Under the pieces are notes generated by a model, which had not been told where the DNA came from, did no database searches, and was given only the letters and a program-made list of their open reading frames with translations. A stretch of 64,000 bases of DNA, from positions 1 through 64,000 of the forward strand of contig CACPHU010000003.1 of NCBI GenBank assembly GCA_902633855.1. Reading direction: 5' to 3'. Below, one piece after another: positions 55,033 through 63,751 of this stretch (its first letter is position 1; each line of letters begins with the position of its first letter). The translations under genes were made by a program, and so were the position numbers. The DNA comes from an uncultured OCS116 cluster bacterium. Lineage in GTDB: Bacteria > Pseudomonadota > Alphaproteobacteria > Rhizobiales > TMED25.

Positions 55033-57128
55033 ATATGTTTCCCGGATCATTTGACTCAGCGCCTAATATTGCTAATTGGTTTACGATAAATAAGGACGGT
55101 ACCGTAAGAATGGTATCGGGGAAAGTTGAAATTGGGCAGGGTATCAATACTGCGTTTGTTCAAATTGCAGCAGAGGAACTAGACATAGATCCGGATAGAA
55201 TAGAGATTTCAGCGGGCAATACCAAAGACGGGCTGGATGGGGGCTGTACTGCAGGTTCACAATCTATGCAAACAGAAGGTATTTCTGTTAGAAAAGCTGC
55301 ATCTGCAGCGAGAATGCTAATGCTTAGTAAGGCGTCGGAGTTATTGCAATCTGATGTGCGGGAATTGAATGTTATTGATGGTGAAATTTACCTAAACGAC
55401 AACTCTACAAACTTATCCTACTGGTCGATTGCTAAAGATATTGATTTTAACCAACCAGTTGAAATCTACATGCAACCAAAGTTACCTAGCCAGAGAAAGC
55501 TTGCTGGAAAAAGCATTAAGAGAATCGATTTAAAAAATAAAATTTTAGGTACTCATGAGTTTGTTCATGACATTGAACTTGATGGTATGCTGCATGCCCG
55601 CGTAGTCAGACCACCCTCTGTGTCATCTCGGATCATTAAAATCGATATTGACAAAATAAATACATTAAAAAATCTCAAAAAACTGGTTGTAAACGGTTCA
55701 TTTATAGCCGTAATAGCAGAAAGAGAGGAAGATGCAGTAAAACTTGCAGAGCAAGTGAATAAATACTGCAAATGGTCAACGCCAGATAAAATTATTGAAG
55801 ACCCACTTCAATTCATTCGGGATACAAAAAGCCCAATAATAAATAGTCTTGATAAAGGAAAAATTGATGTATTGAGATTTGATGGTATTTCAACTGAAGT
55901 CTCAAGGAAATTTCTATGCCATGCTTCAATTGGTCCTTGCTGTGCTGTCGCGCAATGGAAAGGTAATACTCTTGAAGTATATACGCATAGTCAGGCCGTT
56001 TTTGCTATGAAGAGAACTTTGGCATCAATTTTCAATATTGATGAGAGTGACGTTGATGTAATGCACAAACACGGCTCAGGATGCTATGGTCATAATGGAG
56101 CAGACGATGTTGTTTTAGATGCTGTTCTCGTAGCAAAGGAGTTTAACGGTACTCCAGTTAGACTAGTTTGGAGTCGAGAAGATGAGCTTTCATGGTCTCC
56201 TCTTGCACCTGGTATGGTAACTAAAATCGATGCGAATCTGGCAGATAATTTAATGATCGAGTCATTTGATATATCAATTAAAAGTCCACCGCATGTAAAA
56301 AGACCATCAGGTGAAAATGGAGAGTACCTTCTTGCAGCTGAGCATATGTCAAACCCGTTAAATCCTCCAAACCCGGTTGATACCCCACTTGATAAAGGTG
56401 GTGCAGCTGACAGAAACTCAATGCCACTTTATGACATCCCAAACATCAGAATACAAAAGCAAATTGTATATGATCTTCCATGGCGAACATCCGCAATGCG
56501 TGGACTCGGCGCATTTGTAAACGTATATGCAATAGAAACTCTAATGGATGATATAGCATCAATGCAAGAGATTGATCCAATAGAATTCAGATTAAAGCAT
56601 TTATCTGACCCGCGTATCATTGAATTAATCGAAAGAGTAAGAGATATATCAAAATGGACAGATAGAAGTTCTGGTTTACCAAAGGGATTTGCCTTTTCAC
56701 GCTATAAAAATTCAGGTGCATATTGTGCTATGGTTGTAGAGATAAATGTTGATGAGGATATTGAGCTCATTAACGCATGGGCCGTCATTGATGCTGGAGA
56801 AGTGGTTAATGCTGATGGAGTTAAAAATCAAATTGAGGGCGGCATCATACAAGCAACTAGCTGCACATTAATTGAGGAAGTAAATTTTGACGGCGAAATA
56901 ATATCCGCAACAGACTGGGAAAATTATCCAATAATAAAATTTAAACAAACACCGCAAATACAAGTTGAATTAATAGACCGACCTGAGGAGCCCTTCCTCG
57001 GGGTTGGCGAGGCAGCACACGGCCCGACGGCCGCAGCAATCAGTAATGCACTCTTTACGGCAATGAACATTAGAATAAAGCAGTTACCCATAACTCGTGA
57101 AAGGATTATCAGCAGCCTAAATATTTAA
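55029..57128 (+). CDS. Molybdopterin-binding catalytic subunit of a two-subunit hydroxylase
   Basis: A 699-aa subunit of the xanthine oxidase family. Features: GKVEIGQGINTAFVQIAAEEL, a GSGCYGHNGADD loop, ALRGLGAF-like region (RTSAMRGLGAF) and the catalytic glutamate in FLGVGEAAHGP. No FAD-binding medium subunit is encoded nearby, so this is the two-subunit layout seen in isoquinoline oxidoreductase- and nicotinate-dehydrogenase-like enzymes, which donate electrons to cytochromes or quinone-linked partners. No signal peptide and no cytochrome c domain. The substrate is probably an N-heterocycle or aldehyde. Confidence 0.88.
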   Translation: MNMFPGSFDSAPNIANWFTINKDGTVRMVSGKVEIGQGINTAFVQIAAEELDIDPDRIEISAGNTKDGLDGGCTAGSQSMQTEGISVRKAASAARMLMLSKASELLQSDVRELNVIDGEIYLNDNSTNLSYWSIAKDIDFNQPVEIYMQPKLPSQRKLAGKSIKRIDLKNKILGTHEFVHDIELDGMLHARVVRPPSVSSRIIKIDIDKINTLKNLKKLVVNGSFIAVIAEREEDAVKLAEQVNKYCKWSTPDKIIEDPLQFIRDTKSPIINSLDKGKIDVLRFDGISTEVSRKFLCHASIGPCCAVAQWKGNTLEVYTHSQAVFAMKRTLASIFNIDESDVDVMHKHGSGCYGHNGADDVVLDAVLVAKEFNGTPVRLVWSREDELSWSPLAPGMVTKIDANLADNLMIESFDISIKSPPHVKRPSGENGEYLLAAEHMSNPLNPPNPVDTPLDKGGAADRNSMPLYDIPNIRIQKQIVYDLPWRTSAMRGLGAFVNVYAIETLMDDIASMQEIDPIEFRLKHLSDPRIIELIERVRDISKWTDRSSGLPKGFAFSRYKNSGAYCAMVVEINVDEDIELINAWAVIDAGEVVNADGVKNQIEGGIIQATSCTLIEEVNFDGEIISATDWENYPIIKFKQTPQIQVELIDRPEEPFLGVGEAAHGPTAAAISNALFTAMNIRIKQLPITRERIISSLNI

Positions 57129-57929
57129 TCAACCAGCCGCTGTGAATCCGCCATCTACATATATTGTCTGCCCAGTAATAAAATCCGATGCACTAGATGC
57201 CAAGAATATGGCAGCGCCTAAATGATCTGAGGGATAAGCAAATCTACCTAATTTTATTCTTGATAGAATACCTTTTGCACGCTCCGGCATCGACTCCCAT
57301 GTTTTTTGAGTAAATTCGGTAACGGTTCCTGTGGGGGCCAGTGTATTTATTCGAATTCCATTTGGGGCCCATTCAGTTGATATTGCTCGGCTCATATGAG
57401 CAATGCCTGCTTTAGCCATACAATACGGAGCCTTTTTTGCATCAGTTGTATATCCCCACGTTGAGCCAAGATTTATAATTTTTCCATAACCTCTCTCAAG
57501 CATTATTTCGCCAATCTTTTGGCAACAAAAAAAGGTTCCTCGTAAATGTGTCGAAGTAATAAGATCGAAATCCTCTTGGGTTACCTCAAGAACAGGCTTT
57601 GTAAATCCGAACCCCGCATTATTAACCAATACAAGGTCCTTTTCTTCTTCTGATAGTTTCTCACGAATGAAATCAGCCAAATCCTGTATTTGATTTATAT
57701 TCGTTATGTCATTAACAAGAAAATGACACTTTCCTCCATCCTTTTCAACTTCCTCTTTTAGCTCAATTAGCTTACTCTCAGTTCTAGCTGTGACAATAAT
57801 CTCAGCCCCTGCAGCGGCGAATGCTCGTGCTATTTCCTTACCGATACCCATACTCGCACCAGTAATAATCGCAAGTTTTCCTTTCAGAGAAAAGTCTGGT
57901 TCAATTGATCCAATATTTTCTTCTACCAT
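57129..57929 (-). CDS. Short-chain dehydrogenase/reductase
   Basis: A 266-aa classical SDR. TGASMGIGKEIARAF cofactor motif, NNAGFGFTKP, and catalytic PYCMAKAGIAHM (YxxxK). The C-terminus YVDGGFTAAG is typical. It converges on the molybdenum hydroxylase gene with no spacer and follows the M24 gene by 2 bp, so it is co-transcribed with the latter. An alcohol or hydroxy-acid intermediate is a likely substrate. Confidence 0.9.
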   Translation of the reverse strand: MVEENIGSIEPDFSLKGKLAIITGASMGIGKEIARAFAAAGAEIIVTARTESKLIELKEEVEKDGGKCHFLVNDITNINQIQDLADFIREKLSEEEKDLVLVNNAGFGFTKPVLEVTQEDFDLITSTHLRGTFFCCQKIGEIMLERGYGKIINLGSTWGYTTDAKKAPYCMAKAGIAHMSRAISTEWAPNGIRINTLAPTGTVTEFTQKTWESMPERAKGILSRIKLGRFAYPSDHLGAAIFLASSASDFITGQTIYVDGGFTAAG

Positions 57930-57931
57930 CT

Positions 57932-59140
57932 TTATCTAGTTCTTCCTGTTGAAATATCATATGGATGCACATCGATTACAAGCCTTTCATCAAATGGATA
58001 GGTAGTGTAGATATCAACACCTTCTGCTGTAACAATATGATCATTCTCTAGTCTAAAACCTCCAACTCCCTTTACTCCGGCGTATGGCTCCAGATTGAAC
58101 TGCATACCCTCTTTCAATACGACTGGTTGATCTTTTGATGCTGGAGAAAAATATGGAGCCTCCCATGGATTTACACCGGAACCATGACCAAGGCTGTCTA
58201 ACACATATGGATCTGCTTGCGCGAATACTTCTGCGTTTGTAGCTCCCGGTTTTACTGCAGCACCGGCATTAAATAGAGCGTTATAGCAATTCTGATGAAC
58301 TTTTTTCATTTCGTCAGTTGGTTTTACATTTCCACAAATCCATGTCCTTGTAAGATCCCCATAGTAACCATTAAAGCAAGCTCCAATATCTATAATTACA
58401 GGATCTCCATTACGTATTATTCTATCCGATGTAAACCTGCGATAGGGGGCAGTGTAGGGTCCAGAGGCTACAATATTTGAACATTGCGTCCATTCAGATC
58501 CCATTGCAGTCATTGTCTCCCATGCAACTGCTAAAACTTCACATTCTCGAACCCCTGGCTTCAAAAAATCAAGAGCATTGTCGAGTGCAGCCTCAGTCAT
58601 GGCGTTTGCGATTTTTAGACAATGAATTTCGTCTTGAGTTTTAATTTCTTTTGCACGCATAAGTATACCCTGATATCCGTCAACAAAGCTTGACTCAGGG
58701 AAGGTTTCCCTAATCGCGTTCTCCATATTAAGATCCCAAATATCAATTCCGATTGTCTTTCCCTTCAGTGAACCAATAAAACCTTCTACTTGGTCTGCCC
58801 ATCTTTTCATACCAACTTTTTCTCTAAAATTTGCCCTGGGTTGAATCTGTTGCTCATCTAACCATGGCATTCTTTGCTTACAATGCTCATAGTCCATTGT
58901 CCATAATATCGGGTCATGTCCTCTCGCAAGAACGACAACAGCGTTACCCATTATGAACGCGGGACCTAGATGATGCCTGTAGCCCATAAGGTATCTTGCA
59001 TCTTCTGTACGAAATACGAATAATACGTCTGCTTCCGAATTATCAAGAGCCTCTTTTGCCCGGTCCAATCTCTCTCTTAGCATTCTTTGTGGGTCAAACC
59101 TATCTTCCCAATCAACTGGAATAATACCGATATCTGACAT
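57932..59140 (-). CDS. M24 family metallopeptidase-fold enzyme (Xaa-Pro dipeptidase/creatinase-like)
   Basis: A 402-aa pita-bread fold protein. The five metal ligands can be placed: Asp in VIIDIGACFNG, Asp in YYGDLTRTW, His in LGHGSGVNPW, Glu in QFNLEPYAG and Glu in FRLENDHIV. The N-terminal domain is creatinase-like. M24 members include proline dipeptidases, creatinase, ectoine hydrolase and DMSP lyase DddP; the sequence does not show distinctive features of the last two. Paired with the SDR (2 bp). Confidence 0.87.
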   Translation of the reverse strand: MSDIGIIPVDWEDRFDPQRMLRERLDRAKEALDNSEADVLFVFRTEDARYLMGYRHHLGPAFIMGNAVVVLARGHDPILWTMDYEHCKQRMPWLDEQQIQPRANFREKVGMKRWADQVEGFIGSLKGKTIGIDIWDLNMENAIRETFPESSFVDGYQGILMRAKEIKTQDEIHCLKIANAMTEAALDNALDFLKPGVRECEVLAVAWETMTAMGSEWTQCSNIVASGPYTAPYRRFTSDRIIRNGDPVIIDIGACFNGYYGDLTRTWICGNVKPTDEMKKVHQNCYNALFNAGAAVKPGATNAEVFAQADPYVLDSLGHGSGVNPWEAPYFSPASKDQPVVLKEGMQFNLEPYAGVKGVGGFRLENDHIVTAEGVDIYTTYPFDERLVIDVHPYDISTGRTR

Positions 59141-59299
59141 TTATGAATCTCCTCGAATTTGTTTATTTGTTGAACAAATTTTGATATTACAACGAGTAAT
59201 ATCAAATTTACAATCTAAATTATGTGTATAATATGTGATTATATAATTTATAGCAAAGTAAACAGTTAATTAGTTTGGAAATTTATAAGAGGGCTTCAC

Positions 59300-60019
59300 A
59301 TGGATAATGGTATATGGGCGACATGGTATAATTTAGACGAGACCGGAAAAGAGGGCCATATTAACTGGCTTCATAATGATTATTTACCGAATATACTAAC
59401 TCATGATGGAGTAGTATGGGCTGCTCATTATTTGGTGGACGAGCAGGATTACAAAGAACGGCGAGATAAATTACCTCATACGACAGAAAACATTCCACAA
59501 GGGACACAATATATATGTCTAATTGCCGCCTCATCTCCCCACATTTACTATCAAAAAAATTCCCCTCTTTTTCCTGAAAACCAGACAACTGAAATCAAGG
59601 AAAGATTTTTAGAAAGGCTAGAGGCACGAACTGCTGTTTTAATTGAGGAAGAGAGAGTCACGGGTCCTGATTATCGCATGGTCGCCCCTGGAGGTGTGCC
59701 AGCGCAGGCAATTCAGATGGGCAGCTATAACATGACCAGCGTCGAAAATGAGATTGAAATTGGAAAATGGTATGCGCAAATTAGGCTGCCGTTTGTATCT
59801 GAGGTCAAAGGTGCAATTAGAGCCAGAAAAATGGTTTCAACAGTTGGCTGGGCAAAGCATTCTGTCCTATATGAATTCACATCACATGAGGATAGACGTC
59901 AAAATATTGTTCGTGAATTTGACCCATTTAGCAAAAAAACCATTGGTGAAACAATTCATGCGCCTGGTTCACCTAGTATAGGCCATAGAATTTGGCCTCC
60001 GGTTGAAAAGCAGAAATGA
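59300..60019 (+). CDS. Conserved hypothetical protein, possible dimeric alpha/beta-barrel
   Basis: A 239-aa soluble protein starting DNGIWATWYNLDETGKEGHINWLHNDYLPN. The ATWYNL strand and HINWLHNDYLPNIL helix recall dimeric alpha/beta-barrel proteins (the EthD/NIPSNAP superfamily), and a second such unit may begin at WYAQIRLPFVSEVKGAIRARK. I do not recognise a named family. It precedes a NIPSNAP gene by 22 bp in the same direction, so the two are probably one operon. Confidence 0.6.
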   Translation: MDNGIWATWYNLDETGKEGHINWLHNDYLPNILTHDGVVWAAHYLVDEQDYKERRDKLPHTTENIPQGTQYICLIAASSPHIYYQKNSPLFPENQTTEIKERFLERLEARTAVLIEEERVTGPDYRMVAPGGVPAQAIQMGSYNMTSVENEIEIGKWYAQIRLPFVSEVKGAIRARKMVSTVGWAKHSVLYEFTSHEDRRQNIVREFDPFSKKTIGETIHAPGSPSIGHRIWPPVEKQK

Positions 60020-60041
60020 TCATAACTTTGGAGTTTAGATA

Positions 60042-60356
60042 ATGATTTATAATGTAAGAACATATAATTGTGTACCAAGAATGCTCAATAAATATGTAAA
60101 AATATTTGAAGATTACGCCATGCCAGTAAACAATAAATACGGCTTTAAACTAATTGCATATTTCATAAGTGACATAGGTCCTCAAAATCAAATAGTTCAC
60201 ATATGGGAATACAAGGATCTTGAAGAATTTAATACGATGAAAAAGAAACGGGCTGCTGACCCTGATTGGCTTAGTTTTCGAGATAAGACTGCGGGAATGG
60301 TCGCAGATCAAGAAGATAAAATCATGACTGGCACCTCATTCTCACCACTCAAATAA
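60042..60356 (+). CDS. NIPSNAP family protein
   Basis: A 104-aa protein with the NIPSNAP pattern: YNVRTYNCVPRMLNKYVKIFEDYAMP, GFKLIAYFISDIGPQNQIVHIWEYKDLEEF and RRADPDWLSF-like repeat end. Family members form dimeric alpha/beta barrels and often accompany catabolic genes in bacteria, without a defined reaction. It ends 2 bp from the convergent GMC oxidoreductase. Confidence 0.85.
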   Translation: MIYNVRTYNCVPRMLNKYVKIFEDYAMPVNNKYGFKLIAYFISDIGPQNQIVHIWEYKDLEEFNTMKKKRAADPDWLSFRDKTAGMVADQEDKIMTGTSFSPLK

Positions 60357-60358
60357 TA

Positions 60359-61966
60359 TCAAGTTTTACCTAGGATTATATCTGCGGCCTTTTCTGCAAT
60401 CATGATAACAGGTGCATTAGTATTGCCAGAGGTTATATTTGGCATTATTGATGCATCAACAACTCTAAGATTTTTTACGCCGTAAACATTTAAGTTATAA
60501 TCGACCACACAGTCATCCTCAACACCCATCTTGCAAGTCCCAACGGGATGATAACTGATCCCCCCTTTTGTTGCTAAAAATTGTTCTATTTGAGCATCAG
60601 ATTGGATTTCGTTTCCAGGGGAATGTTCTTCAATAATGTCATTACTGATTGGGTCTGATTTCATAATTTTTCTTGTTATTTTTATTGCTTGAACAAGCAG
60701 CTTCCTATCATCTTTGTGGTTAAAATAATTCATAAAGATCTGCGGCTGATCTGCGGGGTCTATGCTTCTTATCCTTAAACTACCTACACTTTTGGGTCGC
60801 AGGAGTCTCACAATAATTGAAAATCCTGACCATGGGTGTAGTTTTGTTCCGGCCTTATCACCACTAAATAGTATTAAACTAATATGCAAATCAGGCCTAC
60901 TAAGTAATTGTTTTGACTTAATAAAACCAGCTGATACAGAGGAACCCATATTTAAAAAACCTCTTCGATAAAAAATATATTTTAAGCCTTCGCGTATGGA
61001 CTTAAATTTGTTTTTCATAACAGCATTTAAGGTGTATTGATTGGATGTTTTGTAAACGATTCTTCCATTGTAATGATCTTGTAAATTTTTTCCAACACCT
61101 TCCAAAACTGATATATTTTCAATATTAAATTCATCTAGGATATCTTTTGGACCAATTCCAGATAGTTGCAGAATTTTTGGCGAATTAAATGAACCTGCAC
61201 ATAAAATGACCTCATTATTCGCGTAGAAGTTTATTTCTTTACCATTTCTGACCCCAGAGACACCAATAGCGTCTTTATTTTTGAACAAAACTTTTGAGAT
61301 AAGCACATTGGTATATATTTTTAGATTTTTTCTTTTCTTAGCCGCTCTCAAGAAGGCTGTTGATGAACTTGACCTCAGACCATTCTTGATTGTCATTTGT
61401 AAATGACCAAAGCCTTCTTGAGTTACGCCATTAAAGTCCCTATTTAGGGGGTATCCCATATTGAGACCCGCTTTTACAAAAGAAGTAGCTAGTGGATGTA
61501 AATCCTTTGGTGATGACACTGATAATTCACCATCTGAACCATGATATTGGTCCTGGATATCCACATTCTTCTCGCTTTTTTTAAAATACGGTAAAATAGA
61601 GTTATAATCCCATCCAAACCTTCTTTCAGGATCCCACAAATCAAAATCTTGCTTTTGGCCACGTATATAAACTAAGCCATTTATTGATGATGAGCCACCA
61701 ACCACCTTTCCTCGGGGTTGAAATATCTTTCTACCCCCAGTGGCTTGCTCTGGTTCAGAATGATACATCCAGTTAACTTTTGGATTATCAAAGTGTTTAC
61801 CGTAACCCAGCGGGATGTGTATCCAAGGATTATTATCCCAGCCACCAGACTCGATCAGAAGGACAGAATGATTTTCATCGTGTGATAATCTATTAGCCAA
61901 GACACAACCAGCACTTCCTGCCCCAACAATTATATAATCAAAATTAAAATCCATTATATTTTCCAT
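60359..61966 (-). CDS. GMC family oxidoreductase (choline dehydrogenase-like)
   Basis: A 535-aa FAD enzyme. Dinucleotide motif DYIIVGAGSAGCVLANRLS, GMC signature 1 GKVVGGSSSINGLVYIRG, signature 2 GSFNSPKILQLSGIGP, and C-terminal active-site histidine region SYHPVGTCKMG with NTNAPVIMIAEKAAD. It oxidises an alcohol; choline is the best-known substrate but the family is broad and no bet genes are adjacent. Probably part of the catabolic neighbourhood. Confidence 0.93.
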   Translation of the reverse strand: MENIMDFNFDYIIVGAGSAGCVLANRLSHDENHSVLLIESGGWDNNPWIHIPLGYGKHFDNPKVNWMYHSEPEQATGGRKIFQPRGKVVGGSSSINGLVYIRGQKQDFDLWDPERRFGWDYNSILPYFKKSEKNVDIQDQYHGSDGELSVSSPKDLHPLATSFVKAGLNMGYPLNRDFNGVTQEGFGHLQMTIKNGLRSSSSTAFLRAAKKRKNLKIYTNVLISKVLFKNKDAIGVSGVRNGKEINFYANNEVILCAGSFNSPKILQLSGIGPKDILDEFNIENISVLEGVGKNLQDHYNGRIVYKTSNQYTLNAVMKNKFKSIREGLKYIFYRRGFLNMGSSVSAGFIKSKQLLSRPDLHISLILFSGDKAGTKLHPWSGFSIIVRLLRPKSVGSLRIRSIDPADQPQIFMNYFNHKDDRKLLVQAIKITRKIMKSDPISNDIIEEHSPGNEIQSDAQIEQFLATKGGISYHPVGTCKMGVEDDCVVDYNLNVYGVKNLRVVDASIMPNITSGNTNAPVIMIAEKAADIILGKT

Positions 61967-62020
61967 AGAAATGGTTATACTATAAAATATATCAGATTTT
62001 GAAATTTAAATGTTGGTGTA

Positions 62021-62107
62021 ATGTTATTTTCAATAGAAACTTGGTTATGGATGATAGTCGGTATTCTGACTGGCTTTTTAATAATAATTTATACTAAAAA
62101 TAAATAG
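62021..62107 (+). CDS. Possible 28-aa single-span membrane peptide (not in ORF track)
   Basis: An ATG at 62021 opens 28 codons: MLFSIETWLWMIVGILTGFL then IIIYTKNK, a hydrophobic helix with a basic tail. It fills most of the 145-bp gap between two minus-strand genes. No clear ribosome-binding site, and short hydrophobic ORFs arise easily in AT-rich DNA. Confidence 0.3.
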   Translation: MLFSIETWLWMIVGILTGFLIIIYTKNK

Positions 62108-62111
62108 GTTA

Positions 62112-62501
62112 CTAAGCCTCGTAGTTACCATCTATTACTGTGCCAATAACATCTTTACTTTTATTATCATAAATGTAAACTTCGCCTCTTCCGTTTTTAT
62201 TAGCAACCCTGCACCAACCTCCGATCGCAACCACTTCTTGAGACTCAAATAATTCATTATTCCATTTTTCTTTATTTACATAAAAAGTATATTGCTGTTC
62301 TGATAGCTTTTTATGACTTAAAATAATGCCTGCAGTGACGTACTTATCTATAAAATTTGAATGCATTCCTGAAGCTGCCTTACATAGCTTTATTTTCCCA
62401 AGTGACGGGTTTTCAGTTATGCCAGGAATCCTATATCCAACAATACTACTTGTGAATGATAATATTAAAAAAAGAGATATTATGACAATAATTGAGCGCA
62501 T
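62112..62501 (-). CDS. Hypothetical exported protein
   Basis: A 129-aa protein with an N-terminal hydrophobic export signal (SIIVIISLFLILSFTSSIVG), then a region with two cysteines (KLCKAASG and GGWCRVAN) and mostly beta-strands (QEVVAIGGWCRV, GEVYIYDNKSKDVIGTV). I recognise no family. It lies between the GMC and LLM-class genes in the same direction. Confidence 0.6.
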   Translation of the reverse strand: MRSIIVIISLFLILSFTSSIVGYRIPGITENPSLGKIKLCKAASGMHSNFIDKYVTAGIILSHKKLSEQQYTFYVNKEKWNNELFESQEVVAIGGWCRVANKNGRGEVYIYDNKSKDVIGTVIDGNYEA

Positions 62502-62542
62502 ATCACTTATATAAACGTTTGATTAAAATATTTCAATTTGAT

Positions 62543-63640
62543 TTATTTATTGATATTTTTTGTGACTTCTGGAATTACCTTTTCAGCCATTAGTTCCATT
62601 GATTTGCGTGCAAGATCCTTATCAAGCCAATCAACCCCACCATACAAGAGCTCACCAAAATCCCCAACTGTTTCCCGAAATGCCAAAATTTGATCTATAA
62701 CATGATTTGTGTCACCGCAAATAACTAGCTCATCAAGAATATTATCAATATCTAAATCCTTGTCATCTATATTTGGATCGGATTTAAATACCCCAAGACG
62801 ACCACTCCTCTCGAGTTTTCGATAGAGATGGTCATAAAAAAATCTGTAGGGGCTCTTCTTGTTATTTTTACCATAATCTGCGGCAACTTGTGAGTCATCG
62901 TTGACAAATATAGTACGCGCGATTCTCCAATCACTCATATTTGCCTTAAGCCCGACATTTTCTTTACCCTCTTTATAGTTTTCCCAATGAGTCTTTACCC
63001 ATTTTGGTAATAGGAAATGTGCGGATATTGGATGAAAATCTTTTTCTCCCATTGCAATCACGCCCTTCGAAAATGGGGCGACAACCGTTCCAACTATTTC
63101 TGGTCTGGGTTTTTGATAGGGTTTCTGCAAGTAGCCGACGCCAACTTCAAGAAAAGTGGACTCCAGAGATGAAACTTTAAATCTATTGTTCGGTAAATCA
63201 ATGTTGTACGGGGGATCGCTTCTCCAAATTTCAAGTATTACATCAATAGACTCAGCAAAAATCTGCCCTCTATCCTCATTAATAATACCCAATACCTCTG
63301 CATCACATCGCAGTGCTCCAGGACTAATACCAAATATAAATCTGCCTTTTGAGAGATGGTCAAGCATTGCTGCATGAGACGCTATTAATACTGGATGCAT
63401 GTGTGAGAGATTAGATGTTCCTGTCCCAAGCTTTATATTTTTGGTTTCCGCAATCAAGCTTGATAAAAATATCATGCTATTTGTAATATTCTCGGATTTA
63501 TCCGTTAAATGCTCTCCAATAAATACATCATAGAAACCGAGCTTGTCTGCTAATATCACAGCCTCTCGATCTTCTTGCAGTGATATATCCCATTTCTTAT
63601 CTTCGGGATGAACGGGCATTGTAAAAAAGCCAAGTCGCAT
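62543..63640 (-). CDS. LLM-class flavin-dependent oxidoreductase
   Basis: A luciferase-like monooxygenase of 365 aa when started at the ATG at 63640 (MRLGFFTMPVHPEDKKW). The ORF track extends to 63895, but the additional 85 residues are unrelated low-quality sequence and overlap the divergent gene at 63752. Family features: FIGEHLTDKSEN, KLGTGTSNLSHMHPVLIASHAAMLDHLSKGRFIFG-like stretch. It uses reduced FMN or F420; reaction unknown. Confidence 0.88.
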   Translation of the reverse strand: MRLGFFTMPVHPEDKKWDISLQEDREAVILADKLGFYDVFIGEHLTDKSENITNSMIFLSSLIAETKNIKLGTGTSNLSHMHPVLIASHAAMLDHLSKGRFIFGISPGALRCDAEVLGIINEDRGQIFAESIDVILEIWRSDPPYNIDLPNNRFKVSSLESTFLEVGVGYLQKPYQKPRPEIVGTVVAPFSKGVIAMGEKDFHPISAHFLLPKWVKTHWENYKEGKENVGLKANMSDWRIARTIFVNDDSQVAADYGKNNKKSPYRFFYDHLYRKLERSGRLGVFKSDPNIDDKDLDIDNILDELVICGDTNHVIDQILAFRETVGDFGELLYGGVDWLDKDLARKSMELMAEKVIPEVTKNINK

Positions 63641-63751
63641 GAGAAAAAACCTTTTAATTATAAAAAAAAAATTTTTGATTAAAATATAATTTATTTTTAA
63701 AATAATATCTATAGAATATAAGACTGATTGTAGTCTTAAAAGGGGGGTTTG

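Noticed and set aside
57932-59140. DMSP lyase DddP or ectoine hydrolase
   Set aside because: It has the general M24 metal ligands but I see no distinctive DddP or DoeA features, and no ectoine or DMSP genes are adjacent.
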